Source of the DNA: Ascaphus truei
Lineage: Eukaryota; Chordata; Amphibia; Anura; Ascaphidae
NCBI GenBank assembly: GCA_036426205.1
Contig: CM071586.1
Coordinates: 7,928,359 to 7,992,358, forward strand
Direction of reading: 5' to 3'
Length of the DNA: 64,000 nt
The position numbers and the translations under genes were made by a program. Position 1 is the stretch's first letter; each line of letters opens with the position of its first letter. Shown in pieces: positions 21,548-32,719 of this stretch. The notes under the pieces were generated by a model that was given only the letters and a program-made list of their open reading frames with translations, was not told the origin of the DNA and searched no databases.

Positions 21548-23166
21548 CAGAGGTAGCCAAATCCAGTCTTCAAGGGCTACTAACGGGTCAGGTTTTCGGA
21601 TATCCCTGCTTCAGCACAGGTGGTGCAGTCTTTGACCGAGCCACTGATTGAGCCACCTGTGCTGAAGCAGGGATATACTCCCAATACTATCCAAAGTCAT
21701 GGGAAAATGTGTTCACTCCCAATTAAGCGATTAATATACCAAGACAAATTTTCCTAGCCAATTCCAATCTGGCTTTCGCCCCAAACACTCCACGGTAACT
21801 ACCCTGCTAAAAGTTTGCAATGAGATCCAGTGTGGAATGGAACGGGGACAACTCACTGGTGCAGTATTCCTAGGTTTTGCAAAGGCTTTTGATACTGTTG
21901 ATCATGTTATCCTGCTTAACAAACTCCAGAGCTCTGGAATAGGGAAGCATGCTTTAAACTGGTTTCAGTCCTACCTATCAGGTAGCTCCCAACATGTGTC
22001 CATCTCAGGCTCTAACTCCAACCCCTTGGATATCATTTGTGGTGTCCCGCAAGGCTCTGTTCTGGGGCCCCTACTCTTCTCAGTGTTCGTCAATGTTCTT
22101 CCCACAGTTTGTAAGGGAGCCTCAATACACATGTATGCAGATGACACAATCTTATATGCACACAGCCATAGCCTTTCCGACCTTGAACACATACTTCAAT
22201 CTGACTTTTTGAGACTCGAAAATTGGATTTCCCAAAACAAACTGTTTTTAAACACTGACAAGACTGTAACGATGGTATTTGGGACCAAGACTACATTTTT
22301 AAAGCTTCCATTGACTGAGGTCCAGATCAGAACCAACGCTAACACCACCCTAACGCCTGTTACTAGTTTTAAACACTTAGGCATTTGGTTTGACTCTCAC
22401 TTAACATTCGGCATGCACATTGATACCTGACATCCAAAACCTATGCCAAACTAGGTGTACTTTACAGGAACAAATCCTCCCTGCTTATCAGAAAGCGTAT
22501 CACACAGCAGATGCTAATGCCAATTATCGACTATGGGGACATAGTATATGGCTCGGCACCCTAAACCCACCTTAGCAAACTTGACACCCTCTACAATTGT
22601 ATATGCCGCTTTGTTCTCCAATGCAACTACAACACACATCACTGCGAAATGCTCAAAGAACTAGATTGTCATCACTTGAGTTTAGGCCGAAAAGTTAATC
22701 TTTCCTGTCAAGCTCTCACCACTACCATGCAGACTTATCACCTGAGATAGACTCCAAAAGATGTCATGGTCCCAAGGCTCAACAAAGTATCCGGACCGTT
22801 CCTCCTTCTCTTATCGTGACCCCAAAACTGGAACAAGCTACCTGCAGACTCTCCAGCTGCCACCAGTCTAAGTTCTTTCAAAAACTAAGGCTGTCTCACA
22901 TTTTAACTGGTCTGTAACTGTTTATACGCCCATAATATATATTATCTTTAACTGTGCATGCAATGTCTGTATATAAGTAACTGTGTACTTATGTACTGTA
23001 CTTTGTGCATGTATTAGTTGTCATCCTAACTCTATGCCCAGGACATTACTTGAAAACGAGAGGACTCTCAAGTATTACTTCCTGGTAAACATTTTATGAA
23101 ATAAAATATATAATACTGAAACTGACCTGTGATTGTCCTTGTGGACTGAAGTTGGCTATCCCTGGT
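21548..23166. mobile_element. hAT MITE (CAGRGGT...GCTTCAGCACAGGTGG) split by an L2 element
   Basis: The left half (21548-21675) contains the palindromic core ATATCCCTGCTTCAGCACAG ... CTGTGCTGAAGCAGGGATAT. The right end (23118-23166) reads TGACCTGTGATTGTCC ... GGCTATCCCTG. The flanks TTATGGAT and GTATAGAT look like a worn 8-bp duplication. The same MITE is at 62964-63137 and, in part, at 26430-26547. Confidence 0.65.
21676..23117 (+). pseudogene. L2-type LINE (family B), reverse transcriptase to 3' end
   Basis: This is the longest L2 copy of its family here. The best frame (21837-22430) covers the RT palm: FAKAFDTVDHVILLN with the first catalytic Asp, GVPQGSVLGPLLFSVFVN, and the catalytic box MYADDTILYAHS with both aspartates, then FLNTDKTVTMVFG. 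Past 22430 the frame is lost, though homologous C-terminal text continues to about 22900. The 3' end carries CTTCCTGGTAAACATTTTAT and AATAAAATATAT. The 5' end is truncated and has no endonuclease. It sits inside a MITE, so it inserted after that MITE. It cannot make a full protein. Confidence 0.8.
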
Positions 23167-23224
23167 ATAGATACTCTGCATCATTATATAGCGTGTTGTG
23201 TTCGTCATCAGTGTATAGAATTTA

Positions 23225-23450
23225 TCACTATCACTAGCTGAGAGACCCGGCGACCGGGCCAAAAACCGCTCCTGCTCTCGCCAGTCCGCACCCAGTCCAT
23301 CAGCCCTATCAGATCCCCCACACCATCCAGCTGGTCCTTCCCCCTCCTCTGCGCAGGTGGTAAGGTCCTCCCCCCCCCCCCAGCGTGCTCGGTCCTCTCC
23401 CTCCCCCGCGCCGCACACAGTGCCCAACCCACCGTGGAACACCAGTGCAC
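23225..23450. other. GC-rich flank of the CA repeat
   Basis: It begins CACTAGCTGAGAGACCCGGC and is C-rich. Similar placement to the block at 17490 beside a GT repeat. Confidence 0.35.
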
Positions 23451-23451
23451 A

Positions 23452-23921
23452 CACACAAAACTAGTAGAGACACACCCATGCGACATACACACACACACAG
23501 TGTCAGACACATGGACACACACAGTGTCACACACATACACACACACAGTGTCAGACACATACACAACACACAGTGTCAGACACACACACACACAGTGTCA
23601 CACACACAAACCCAGTGAGAGACCCACACACAGTGTCAGACACATACACACACACAGTGTCAGACACATGCACACACACAGTGTCACACACATGCACACA
23701 CACAGTGTCACACACATGCACACACACAGTGTCACACACATACACACACAGGTCAGACATACACACAACACAGTGTCAGACACCCACACACACACCACAC
23801 ACAACACACAACACACACAAACCCACACGCACGCACACACACAACACATCCACACACCAACACTGTCCACACACACAGTGTCAGAACACATCACACACAC
23901 CAAACACACAGGTTCAGAGAC

Positions 23922-23965
<44 letters not shown>

Positions 23966-24230
23966 CACATGTCACACACACACAACAACACCACATGTGT
24001 CACACACACACAACACACACAGTCACACACCACACATTCACAACCAGTGTCACACAACACACACACCACACAGTGTCCACACACGACACACACAGTGCAC
24101 ACACACAGTGTCACACACACACACACAAACCACAACACACACACACACACACACACACAAACACCACACACACACACAACACACACACACACACACAAAC
24201 ACCCACAAACAACACACACACACAGTAACA

Positions 24231-24276
<46 letters not shown>

Positions 24277-24580
24277 TTCACACACACACACACACACAAA
24301 CACAACACAAAACACACAAACAAACAAAAACACACCACAAAAACAACACCAAACACAAAACAACACAACACAAACAACTGCACACACACACCACACACAC
24401 AAACACACCAACACAAACAACACAACACACACACACACACACACACACACCACACACACACACACACACCACACACACAACACACACACAACCACACACA
24501 TCACACACACAGTGTCACACACACATACACCCAGTGTCACACAAATACTCACACACACACAAATATCCTCGGTACCACAA
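23452..24580 (+). repeat. Very long (CA)n microsatellite, 1.1 kb
   Basis: CA repeats with regular CAGTGTCA interruptions in the first half (CACACACACAGTGTCAGACA) and AACA interruptions in the second. The frames of several hundred codons on both strands are artefacts. Confidence 0.95.
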
Positions 24581-24589
24581 CAACTGCAG

Positions 24590-25290
24590 TGAGGACCGCC
24601 GTTCCCCCACCGGCGGACACCAGCACCTCCGTCCAGTCTCACACTCACACGGTCCAGAGGCGCCTTTCCTGTCCGGGGTGCTCTGACCGGTGGGGGCGGA
24701 GCATGCGCCAGGCTGACCGAGACGCACGGCAACCCGGAGCGGGCGAGGAGGGGCTGAAGTGCCAACGATGAGGCGGGAGCAGCCGCAGGCTGGAGCCGCA
24801 GCGTGCACGCAACCACCAGGCCGCTGGAGCACACGTGCGCATGTGACAGGGGGGCACCGGGGAAAGGGGTGGGGGCCAGGGTCCGGGTGGACGACACAGG
24901 GGGCAGTGGGGGGGGTGATGGGGGTGGGGGGGGGTGGGGGGGGTAAACACCGGGGGATGGGGCCTCAGGGGAGACAGGGACACAGAGTGGGTGACGGGGG
25001 GGTTGGGAGTGGGGAGAGGGGTGAGGCCGGCGAAGCAGGAGCGGCGGGTGGTAGTGTTGTGGACGGGGGGAGGGGGGTTGGTGGTCAGGGAGAGGTGAGG
25101 CCGGCGCCGAGGAGCGGCGGGTGGTAGTGGTGTGGATGGTCCTGCTAAGTGAGATTCCTAATCCAAGTGAGGGCAAGAGGTGCAATGTGAGGGGTGGGGT
25201 GAGAGGGGCGGGGTGTGTGTCCGTGGTGTGTGGGGGAAGACAGGGCCAATCACGCAGGGAGAAGACATACACACACAAACATTATTTCAG
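24590..25290. other. GC-rich, G-rich block, no gene
   Basis: Contains long G runs (24895-24945) and a duplicated GGGGTGAGGCCGGCG phrase (near 25018 and 25095). No domain or splice pattern was recognised. Confidence 0.4.
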
Positions 25291-25294
25291 ACTT

Positions 25295-25475
25295 ATAGAT
25301 ATAGATACAGTGCGGTCTTGTTTATTATCAGCATATAGAGATACTCACCATCATTATACAACGCAGCATGTTTATTATCAGAGTATAGATCCTTATCGTT
25401 ATACAGCGCAGCGTGTTCATTATCAGCATATACTGTAGATACTCATTATCATTATACAGTGCAGGATGTTCATAT
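25295..25475 (+). repeat. Dispersed minisatellite, GTTTATTATCAGCATATAGA units
   Basis: Four degenerate units of about 50 bp with TATTATCAG, ATAGATACTCA and ATCATTATACAGCGCAG. Interrupted by the CR1 fragment that starts at 25474 and resumed at 26030. Confidence 0.7.
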
Positions 25476-26010
25476 AGTTACATAGTTACATAGTTACATA
25501 GTAGATGAGGTTGAAAAAAGACTTGTGTCAACCTATGCTAAATTTAGACGACAGATACTTTATCCTATATCCGTACTTACAGTATATTGATCCGGAGGAA
25601 GGCAAATATAAAACCCCAGTGACACATTATGTAATGATGTCACATAAGGGGAAAAATAAATTCCTTCCCGACTCCAAGAATTGGCAATCAGATTACTCCC
25701 TGGATCAACATCCTTCCCATGTTTACTTATTTGGCATATCGCTGTATACCTTTCCTTTCTAAAAAGATGACCACCCTTGTTTTGAACAAATCTATTGTAT
25801 CTGCCATCACAGTCTCCATGAGCAATGAATTCCACATTGTAACTTGCCCTTACTGTAAAGAACCATTTCCTTTGTTGCTGGTGAAATCTCCTTTCCTCCA
25901 ACCTTAAGGGATGCCCCCGATTCCTTTGTACTGCCCTTGGGATGAATAGTTATTTTGAAAGCTCCTTGTACTGTCCCTGAATATATTTGTATATAGTTAT
26001 CATAGACGCC
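25474..26010 (-). mobile_element. CR1 LINE fragment, 3' end with 8-bp terminal repeats
   Basis: The left edge is (ATAGTTAC)n, three copies, i.e. 8-bp terminal repeats at the CR1 3' end on the minus strand, a known CR1 hallmark. The body matches the CR1 copy at 55994-57960. The minus frame 25560-25901 holds the end of ORF2 (LEERRFHQQQRKWFFTVRAS). It is inserted in the minisatellite. Confidence 0.8.
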
Positions 26011-26019
26011 TCTTTTCAT

Positions 26020-26290
26020 TATCAGCGTGTTCATTTTCAATGTATAAGGATACTCAGAATCAATATACAGAGCGGCGTGTTCCTTATCAAGGCATGGATT
26101 CTGGAAATCAGATTATTATACAGTGCAGCGTGTTAATTATCAGTCTATAGATACTCATCAGCGTTATACAGCACGGCGTATTCCTTATCAACGTATGGAT
26201 ACTGGGTATCATTATACAGTGTAGCGTATTAATTATCAGTGTACAGATACTCAGTATCAATATACAGCATCAAAATACAGCATGATAATC
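26020..26290 (+). repeat. Dispersed minisatellite, second half
   Basis: About five units with ATTATCAGTCTATAGATACT and CATTATACAGTGTAGCGTATT. It continues the array at 25295-25475. Confidence 0.7.
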
Positions 26291-26429
26291 CCTCACTCTC
26301 TCCTCTAATCTCAGCTCTGTCAAACCTCTAGGACTATTTACTCACTGCTAAGTGCTTTATCTGTTTGTTATCCTAGGTTAAGACAGGAGTGGCCTGCAGT
26401 GATACACACACACACACACAGCAGGTGCC

Positions 26430-26547
26430 TGTTAACTGCTTGACTGCTAGACTGAGCCACGGATTGAGCCAACTGTGCTGAAGCAGAGATATCCAGAAAA
26501 CCTGACCCGGTGGTAAGCTCTTGAGGACTGGAGTTGTCTACCCCCTG
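26430..26547 (+). mobile_element. hAT MITE, partial
   Basis: GAGCCAACTGTGCTGAAGCA, then AGATATCCAGAAAACCTGAC and the end GAGTTGTCTACCCCCTG match the right half of the MITE at 62964-63137. The left half is missing. It lies after a short CA repeat (26403-26419). Confidence 0.65.
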
Positions 26548-26830
26548 GTTTACGGCACATGCATTGCTTGTAGTTTGGTTGACACAAAAAGTTGTGATAA
26601 AGATTAATTCCCAAGACCTTGGCCGCAGTACGTTTACTTCATGTTGGAAAAGAGGGGGGTGGGGGGCAGTTGAGGGGAAGGGGGGGTGATATTGAGGCTG
26701 GAAGGATGGAGGTGAGTTAGGAATAGGACATGTTGAATAGGACATGGATACAGTGGGGATGCCTTGATGAAATGAATCCACCTTAGCCTAGAAATAGTCG
26801 GCAAAGTCTTGAGATAAAATCTTGAGGTAA

Positions 26831-27265
26831 AATCAGTGGCGGATTTCAAAATCTGCCACCCCTAGGGACTCAGCTGTGGCAGCCACCTCCTTAGCTGCTG
26901 TCCCCCACCTCCCCTTCTCCTTCTGAACCCCCATCGGTCAAACGAGGCCGCGGACGTCACCGAGGTGACGTCCCACGGCGTCACGTCGCCATGGTAACGC
27001 AATGTCATGACGTCATTTGACGCTTTGCGTCGCGTCTCCATGGCAACGAGACACCGTGCGACATCACGTGGGGGACGTCCAAGGCATCGTTTGATGCTGC
27101 GGTTCAGAAGGAGGAGGAGGTGCGGCGGGGAAGGAGCCGGCCACAACAGATAGAATGATTTTCCATTAGGTCCGATAGGCTCGGGAGCGCTGCAAAAGTA
27201 TATTGGGCGGACATTTTTGTCGTCCCCACATTTTGCCGCCCTACGCCCAGGCCTAATGGGAAATC
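26831..27265. mobile_element. hAT-like MITE with CpG-rich, CRE-containing core
   Basis: It starts CAGTGGCGGATTTCAAAATC and ends near GCCTAATGGGAAATCTGC, a partly complementary pair. The core is CpG-rich with several GACGTC/TGACGTCA words (26953-27020). Confidence 0.5.
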
Positions 27266-27282
27266 TGCTTCTTGCGAAAATT

Positions 27283-27665
27283 GAGGCAGAGAAAACAGCT
27301 AGCACATGGAGGTCTGTGGAGAGAGTCAAAGGTCTGTGGAGAGAGGCGGCGTGGGCTAGACTTGTGCGTGTTGATTAGTGAAGAAAAGTAGCTTTGTTTA
27401 AGCCTGGGAGAGAGCAAAGTTGAAACAAGATAGGAGGAATTTGCAGTAGTGGAAGTTAGCGAGAGTATGAGATTTCTTCCAGAGGCGCTCAGAGGAGGAG
27501 TGCAGGAGCGGAGCATGCGTGTGTGGCGGTTTAGCCAGTGGTCTGGGGTGAGGGCGGTGGACAAGAGATCCAGAGAGGATACGCAGGGTTGTAGTTTATG
27601 ATAAAGGTTGTCGGGGTCAGTGGAAAAGAGCAGAGAGAAGGGAGGGACATGATGGAATCTAGTAG
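27283..27665 (-). pseudogene. L2-type LINE (family A) fragment, endonuclease-RT linker
   Basis: The minus frame 27253-27687 holds the linker ahead of the RT domain: LSLTSTTANSSYL, SPRLKQSYFSSLINTHKSSP and a FDSLHRPP motif, typical of L2 ORF2. It is truncated at both ends and has no catalytic motif. Confidence 0.6.
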
Positions 27666-27669
27666 GGTT

Positions 27670-27740
27670 ACCAGGTGACTGGTCCAAAAATACTGGACAA
27701 AATTGTGAAAGGTGCGACGCGAGCGAGAATCATTGGTGAG
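27670..27740. other. Fragment of a GTCCAAAATACTGGAC repeat
   Basis: TAGGGTTACCAGGTGACTGG with GTCCAAAAATACTGGAC resembles the ends of the element at 51273-52059. Too short to assign further. Confidence 0.35.
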
Positions 27741-28105
27741 GAAGAATGTTATTTATAAATGACCTGACTGTTACATCATTTTTTCTAAATTTCACTCCAA
27801 GTATTCACCAATTTGCACCACTTTATGTTCTTGTATCCCCAGATTCTGGATAAGGACTCTGTCCTGCAGTTGTAGCTCATACCCGTGTACTCTTTTATTA
27901 TAACGGCTTTTGTTTCCATGATTATTTGTGTCAGCTGCAAAAGTGGCCAGATTGTATGCTTATGAGTTTCTGTACATAATGCATGTATGTGGTTGGGGAT
28001 GTGCCATCTGCCGACACTCCAAAACACAGGTCAATGGGCAATCGGGCTTCGCGTCCAAATATTAGGTAATAGGGTGAATACCCAGTGGATTCATTCTTGG
28101 TGCAG

Positions 28106-28612
28106 TTATAAGCATGGGCTAAGTGGTGTACATGCTGACTCCATCTTTCCTTGATTATTTAGGGCACCCATCATATTTAAAAGGGTCCTATTGAATCTCT
28201 CTGGTTGTGGATCTCCTTGTGGGTGGTAAGGCGTGGTTCTGAATTTTTTTATCCCACAGATGCGCAGTAATTCCTTGATAAGTCGGCTTTCGAAGTCCCG
28301 TCCTTGGTCGGAGTGTATCCTGGCTGGCAATCCATAATGGACGAAATATTTGTCCCATAACACTTTGGCGACTATAGTGGCTCGTTGGTCCTTTTTGGGG
28401 AATGCTTACTGATACCGGGTGAAGTGATCTGGGACCACCAAGATATTACTGGTGTTCTTGCTATCTGACTCTAATGACAGGAAGCCCATGCAGACTAAGT
28501 CCAGTGGCCCACTGCTGGTGATATTGGTCAAGGGTGCGGCCCGGGTAGACAAAGTCTTTCTGGTCACACACCTTCCGCAGTTCTTACAATATTCCTCGAC
28601 AATGGAACACAA
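28106..28612 (-). pseudogene. Integrase catalytic core with one in-frame stop
   Basis: Motifs of the DDE core are visible: VVPDHFTRY (first Asp), HSDQGRDFES (second Asp) and QPERFNRTL (Glu). A TAA stop near 28407 splits the core into two frames. The N-terminal zinc-binding part ends EYCKNCGRC at the insertion border; its other half is at 29682-29984. C-terminal remnants continue to about 27785. Confidence 0.8.
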
Positions 28613-28786
28613 GAAAAATGGGGGAGCACAATGTGAGGGAAGGTAAGTAGGTGGTATGTCTTCTTTGACTGGTGATCAATGTGTTGAAAACACCTCTATT
28701 GAAACATCAGTATATGTAATAGACTCTGTAAATGGGAGGTGAGCATACAGTGGTGTATGTATGAAGGTGGAAAAAATGAGTAAATA

Positions 28787-28808
28787 ACTTACACGGCCTT
28801 GTGTAAGT
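28787..28808. other. Hairpin 1 of three (ACTTACAC/GTGTAAGT)
   Basis: Perfect 8-bp stem with loop GGCCTT. Confidence 0.6.
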
Positions 28809-29041
28809 TCTATCCCATCAAGGTTTCTTTAGCTTCCGAATCTTCTTTAGGGTGTAGATCTTTCCTCCGTCTGTTCTTCTTTTCTCGCTGTGTCTTCAAT
28901 AATCTTCTTTGGAGAAGTTCCTAGGTGATTTTCCTCTCATGAAAATGAAAAGGTGATTAGATCAATGTATGTAGGCAACAACTGCGATATAGGAGGGGGT
29001 GATGAGGCAATATATTATTGCAATCTAATAATATAGTATGT

Positions 29042-29065
29042 CACTCGCACGGGCTGATGCGAGTG
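29042..29065. other. Hairpin 2 of three (CACTCGCA/TGCGAGTG)
   Basis: Perfect 8-bp stem with loop CGGGCTGA. Confidence 0.6.
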
Positions 29066-29240
29066 TTCTCCTATCACGGTATCCTGATATCTCCCGTATC
29101 AAATGTAGGAGCCGGACTTCAGATATTTTTATCTGTAAGTGTCTTGCAATATGATTGCAGATAAATAGAAAGGTTTGACCTTAGGGTCACCTGCTGGTTG
29201 AGGTGAGAGGGAATATGGAATAATGTAAATATAACAAAAT

Positions 29241-29262
29241 ACTCACACGGGCCAGTGTGAGT
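29241..29262. other. Hairpin 3 of three (ACTCACAC/GTGTGAGT)
   Basis: Perfect 8-bp stem with loop GGGCCA. Confidence 0.6.
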
Positions 29263-29574
29263 ACACACTGGTAGAAGTTTCTTTCTGATTCTATTTTCTG
29301 TTTCTTGATCCTCTTTGCTGCTGATAAAATGAAACTATGGGACACTAAGGTCTATGGAGGGTAAAAACTTTATTAAAACGAACTGCAATAAACAAACTAA
29401 ATGTGGTGGCACAGATAAAAATTATGGAATTGGGATAAAACAAAAGCAATTGCTAGCTTTTAGGGGAATGATAAAACACAGGGAGAAGCTCGGTGGTAGG
29501 TGGTAGGGGGTCTCTCTCTCCGCGTCCGGATGGGGAGCTACAACTTCACCTCTTGCCTCTTGAACAATATTCCT

Positions 29575-29984
29575 CGACATCCTGTGCCATTCTAGGCCAA
29601 TTGAATCGATCTTTCACTAATCCCATTGTTTTGTCTGTACCCAAATGGCCATGATCATGTAGTGAACGTAGAACCACTTGCCTATACCGGTACGGAAGTC
29701 ACCAGGTTCTGCGTTTTCTTAGCAACTCTGAACATTACTCCATTCTTAAGCACCATGTTATCCCATTGCCTCACAAGGAGTCGACTCTCATGGTGCTCCC
29801 CAATGACTACTTGAGGAGACTTCCGGTCCCTCAGAACTGACCACACTTCTCTCAGTCCTGGGTCTGTCTGCTGCGATCGGGATAGATATTGTCGGTTTAG
29901 GTGGGGTAATCCCTCCATGGTCAACTCTGCGGGGTGAGAGTACACTAAAGGAACTCCAGTGGGAGAGATCCCTAGATCAGGCAC
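29575..29984 (-). pseudogene. Spacer and integrase N-terminus
   Basis: The minus frame 29682-29984 carries the RNase H-integrase spacer (PHLNRQYLSRSQQTDPGLRE) and leads, with frame problems, to the HHCC zinc region that is split by the 962-bp insertion. The sequence on the far side of the insertion continues it. Confidence 0.6.
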
Positions 29985-30068
29985 TCTATTTGTATTCTAT
30001 GTGGTCATTTGTCGTGGCATTTCTACTTGCTTGCACATTGCGTGCACTCCTGCGGCTGTAAAGTTTTT

Positions 30069-30464
30069 CTAAAGTCCATCCTGGGCTTGAGCGTCCCAGT
30101 GAATTCGTGACAATGTGTCCGCATCAATATTTTGTTTCCCAGGTCTGTATTTAAGACTGAAATTGTAAGTGACCAATGCTGACAACCACCTGTGTCCAGT
30201 GGCATCCAGTTTTGCTGATGTTAGAATATGCGTAAGGGGATTGATGTCTGTGTGTACTATGAACGTTTTTCCAGATAGATAGTCATGTAATTTGTCCACT
30301 ACCGCCCATTTCAAAGCCAAAATCTCCAGTTTGTGTACTGGGTAGTTTTTCTCGGACAGCATCAACACCCGACTCACAAACGCTACTGGTCTCATTCCCT
30401 CTTGGTGCTCTTGGTACAGCACTGCCCCCAGTCCATCCAAACGTCCTCGCACGTAGGAGTCCAT
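30069..30464 (-). pseudogene. RNase H domain, Ty3/gypsy type
   Basis: Contains LGAVLYQEHQEGMRPVAFVS, the KLEILALKWAV helix with the catalytic Glu, and VHTDINPLTHIL with a catalytic Asp, ending KYRPGKQNIDADTLSR. It lies directly after the RT, separated by a frame change near 30470-30520. Confidence 0.85.
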
Positions 30465-30524
30465 CTATTCCCAAATGCTTCATTCAGTTTGAAATAATCT
30501 TGACTGATGGCCCCCGTGGCCATG

Positions 30525-31244
30525 CTACACCCTTTTGTTGGCAGGTAACCCTTTGTCACCTGTGTCAAGGGTTGGACTACAGTTGTTCACAAACCATCTG
30601 TAATACCCGCAGAATCCCAAGAAAGAACACAGTTCTGTTAGCTGCGTAGGCTTTGGCCATGATGCAATAGCCTCTAATTTAGAAGGATCGCTGGCCACTC
30701 CTGTCTCAGATATGATGTGCCCTACGTATGTAACAGACATCCGACAGAATTGACACTTGTCCACTGATAATTTTAGTCCACTGTCACTTAATCGATCTAA
30801 CACCTTCATCAACTGAGCTTCGTGTTCTTCCAGGGTTTTCTCAAATACTATTATATCATCCAGGTATACCAGCACTTCAAGTAGGTTCATATCTCCCACT
30901 ACTCATTCCATTAGCCTTTGGAACGTAGCTGGGGCCCCTGACACTCCCTGAGGCTTCGGCTCAAACTGGTAGAACCCCAATGGCATATAAAGGCAGTCTT
31001 CTCTTTGTCGTGTTGGCTGATTGGAATCTGATAATATGCACTGCGAAGATATAAAAACTGAAAACCACTTGCTCCCAGTGAGGCAATCCAATGTGTCTTC
31101 TATACGTGGCATCATGTACTGATCTGGGGTGGTCCTTTTGTTAAATTTGCGATAGTCAATACACATCCTCATGGCTCCTTTTTTTTCTGGGCTACCACTA
31201 TGTGCATACGGACTTCTGGATTCAGAAATTATGCCAGCTCTCAT
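30525..31244 (-). pseudogene. Reverse transcriptase, Ty3/gypsy type
   Basis: Two minus frames. 30903-31244 has MRMCIDYRKFNKRTTPDQYM (fingers and palm motif), and 30525-30899 has the catalytic LVYLDDIIVF box with both aspartates, then CQFCRMSVTYVGHIIS and the thumb motif LGFCGYYRWFV. The frame changes near 30900. Enzyme class and order are clear; activity is excluded by the breaks. Confidence 0.85.
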
Positions 31245-31398
31245 TAGTTCCTATAGTTGTCTCATCACATCCTCCACATCAGCCGGGCCAATCTCCATGA
31301 CCTTTCTCTAAAAGGGCGAGCATCATGAAGACAAATCTGGTGTTCTACTCCTAGGGCTTTTTCTACATCCCATTCATTGAGTGGAGAAAACTTCTGGC

Positions 31399-32240
31399 TT
31401 ACGAACCATTTTTTCTTGTAGCCGTTTTTTTCCAGTGTTCTGGAATAAGATTGTCTCCAAAATTGAACATGTCTGGCGTCAGTCTTCTGTTATGAGTCTT
31501 CTTCGTCCCGGCTGGGCCCATCACTTCAGCACTGTGCAGGTGAGTTATCACAGTGCCTCTTTGTATCCACACGTAATGGGGAGTCTCATTTCTCACTTCC
31601 ACTCCTATAGTATCTGTTTTTCCTTTCTGTATGGACAACACTCCAGCCTTTACTAATAGTCCCCCAGAAAATTGTCTGGGGGCAGGGTCTTCTATAATTA
31701 CGGTGGAACCTTTTACTTCTTGATGGAGGGTCACCTTCCCTTCAATTCAACATACATGGTGCGAAGGCACTTATTTCGACTGAAGACCAGCCCAACGGAC
31801 TTCTCCTATGGGGTCATAAGACCTGTTAGTGGCTCCATTCTCGGCTCGTCGGTAGGCCTTCAAACACATAGGTTTAATGGTCAATGTCCGATTGTAGTCA
31901 TCTCCTCCAATAGTCTGGCACCACTTCGCTAGTCTGCTGAAGATGTTCGCATTTGTTCCTATTATAGCTCCGGCTTCTCCTCCTTCACGTGCTTCAGGAC
32001 ATATTAGTGCCACTACTTCAAAGGGTCTGGCTACCCCAGCAATTTCCTTAGGAAATTCCAACTTCTCGACCACGTAGCCAAAGTACGGATAGCTAGTTTC
32101 ACTGAGGCCCCACACAACAAGTCCTTTCAGCGTCTGCAATGGCAGGTGTCACAGATATCGGTTGTACCATGATTGGAAGATTATAGACACTTGGATCCAC
32201 AATCCAGAAGAACCTTCAATAGACGCAATCACTTGGGCAG
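31399..32240 (-). pseudogene. Aspartic protease region, frameshifted
   Basis: Near 32190-32215 on the minus strand one frame reads LLDCGSK, where retropepsins have LLDTGS or LLDSGS; the Thr/Ser of the active site is Cys. The frame then shifts and continues as 31771-32139 (GLVVWGLSETSYPYFGYVV, flap-side strand) and 31399-31734 (linker to RT). The position between zinc knuckle and RT is the normal place for the protease. Confidence 0.6.
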
Positions 32241-32339
32241 ACGGGCCAAGAATCCCAACTGCCAGATTGGGGTAACCGCAGATGCTCGTCGGTATGTTAG
32301 TCATGGAGCTTCTCTTCGCGTGGGGCCTGGTATGCTCCC

Positions 32340-32708
32340 TTACCAGGTCCCTCTGTCGTTTCCCTGCTTCTTGAAGGCTTCTTTTGCCTTTGGTGCCTTG
32401 CAGTACGCAGCCTGATGTCCATGTTCCCCACAATGGAAACAACCCAAACCTTGATTTCTAGGGATCCGGTCCCGGTCATACGTCTGGGGCGTATCCGGAA
32501 GAGTACCCGCTGAGGCCTTCTTTTTGGGTGTCGCAACCATCATCAATGTGTTCATTTGTGCCGTTAGCTCCTGAACTTGTTTTCTAAGCTCTGCGTTGCT
32601 AGCACCGTTCTCCTCACAGCTTCCTGCACTGGCGACAACTACCCTGGCTTGGGTAGTTGTAGTTCTAAGTGCCGCTCGGGTCTCTTTCTTGTCCTCTTCC
32701 GCACGCAC
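32340..32708 (-). pseudogene. Gag C-terminus with CCHC zinc knuckle
   Basis: The minus frame includes a short coiled stretch (LRKQVQELTAQMNTLM) and one zinc knuckle, CFHCGEHGHQAAYC, with exact C-x2-C-x4-H-x4-C spacing, near residues 89-102 of the frame. The knuckle binds the element's RNA in gag of Ty3/gypsy elements. The gag matrix and capsid parts are missing upstream. Confidence 0.75.
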
Positions 32709-32719
32709 TTCCCATTACA

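Larger units (their letters stand above)
28602..29563. mobile_element. Unclassified 962-bp insertion with 16-bp target duplication
   Basis: ACAATATTCCTCGACA occurs at 28586-28601 and again at 29564-29579, exactly at the two broken ends of the integrase sequence, so this is a clean insertion. A long duplication suggests retroposition (LINE, SINE or Penelope type). It has AATAAA on the minus strand near 29373 and three covarying hairpins. No protein domain was recognised. Confidence 0.7.

Noticed and set aside
23434..25278. Frames of 264 to 454 codons on both strands
   Set aside because: Translation of the 1.1-kb CA repeat (Thr-His or Cys-Val) and GC-rich flank.
29315..29345. CTGATAA then AAT then GAAACTATG as a further hammerhead
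   Set aside because: Only three bases lie between the boxes, so stem II cannot form, and the hexamer is not palindromic.
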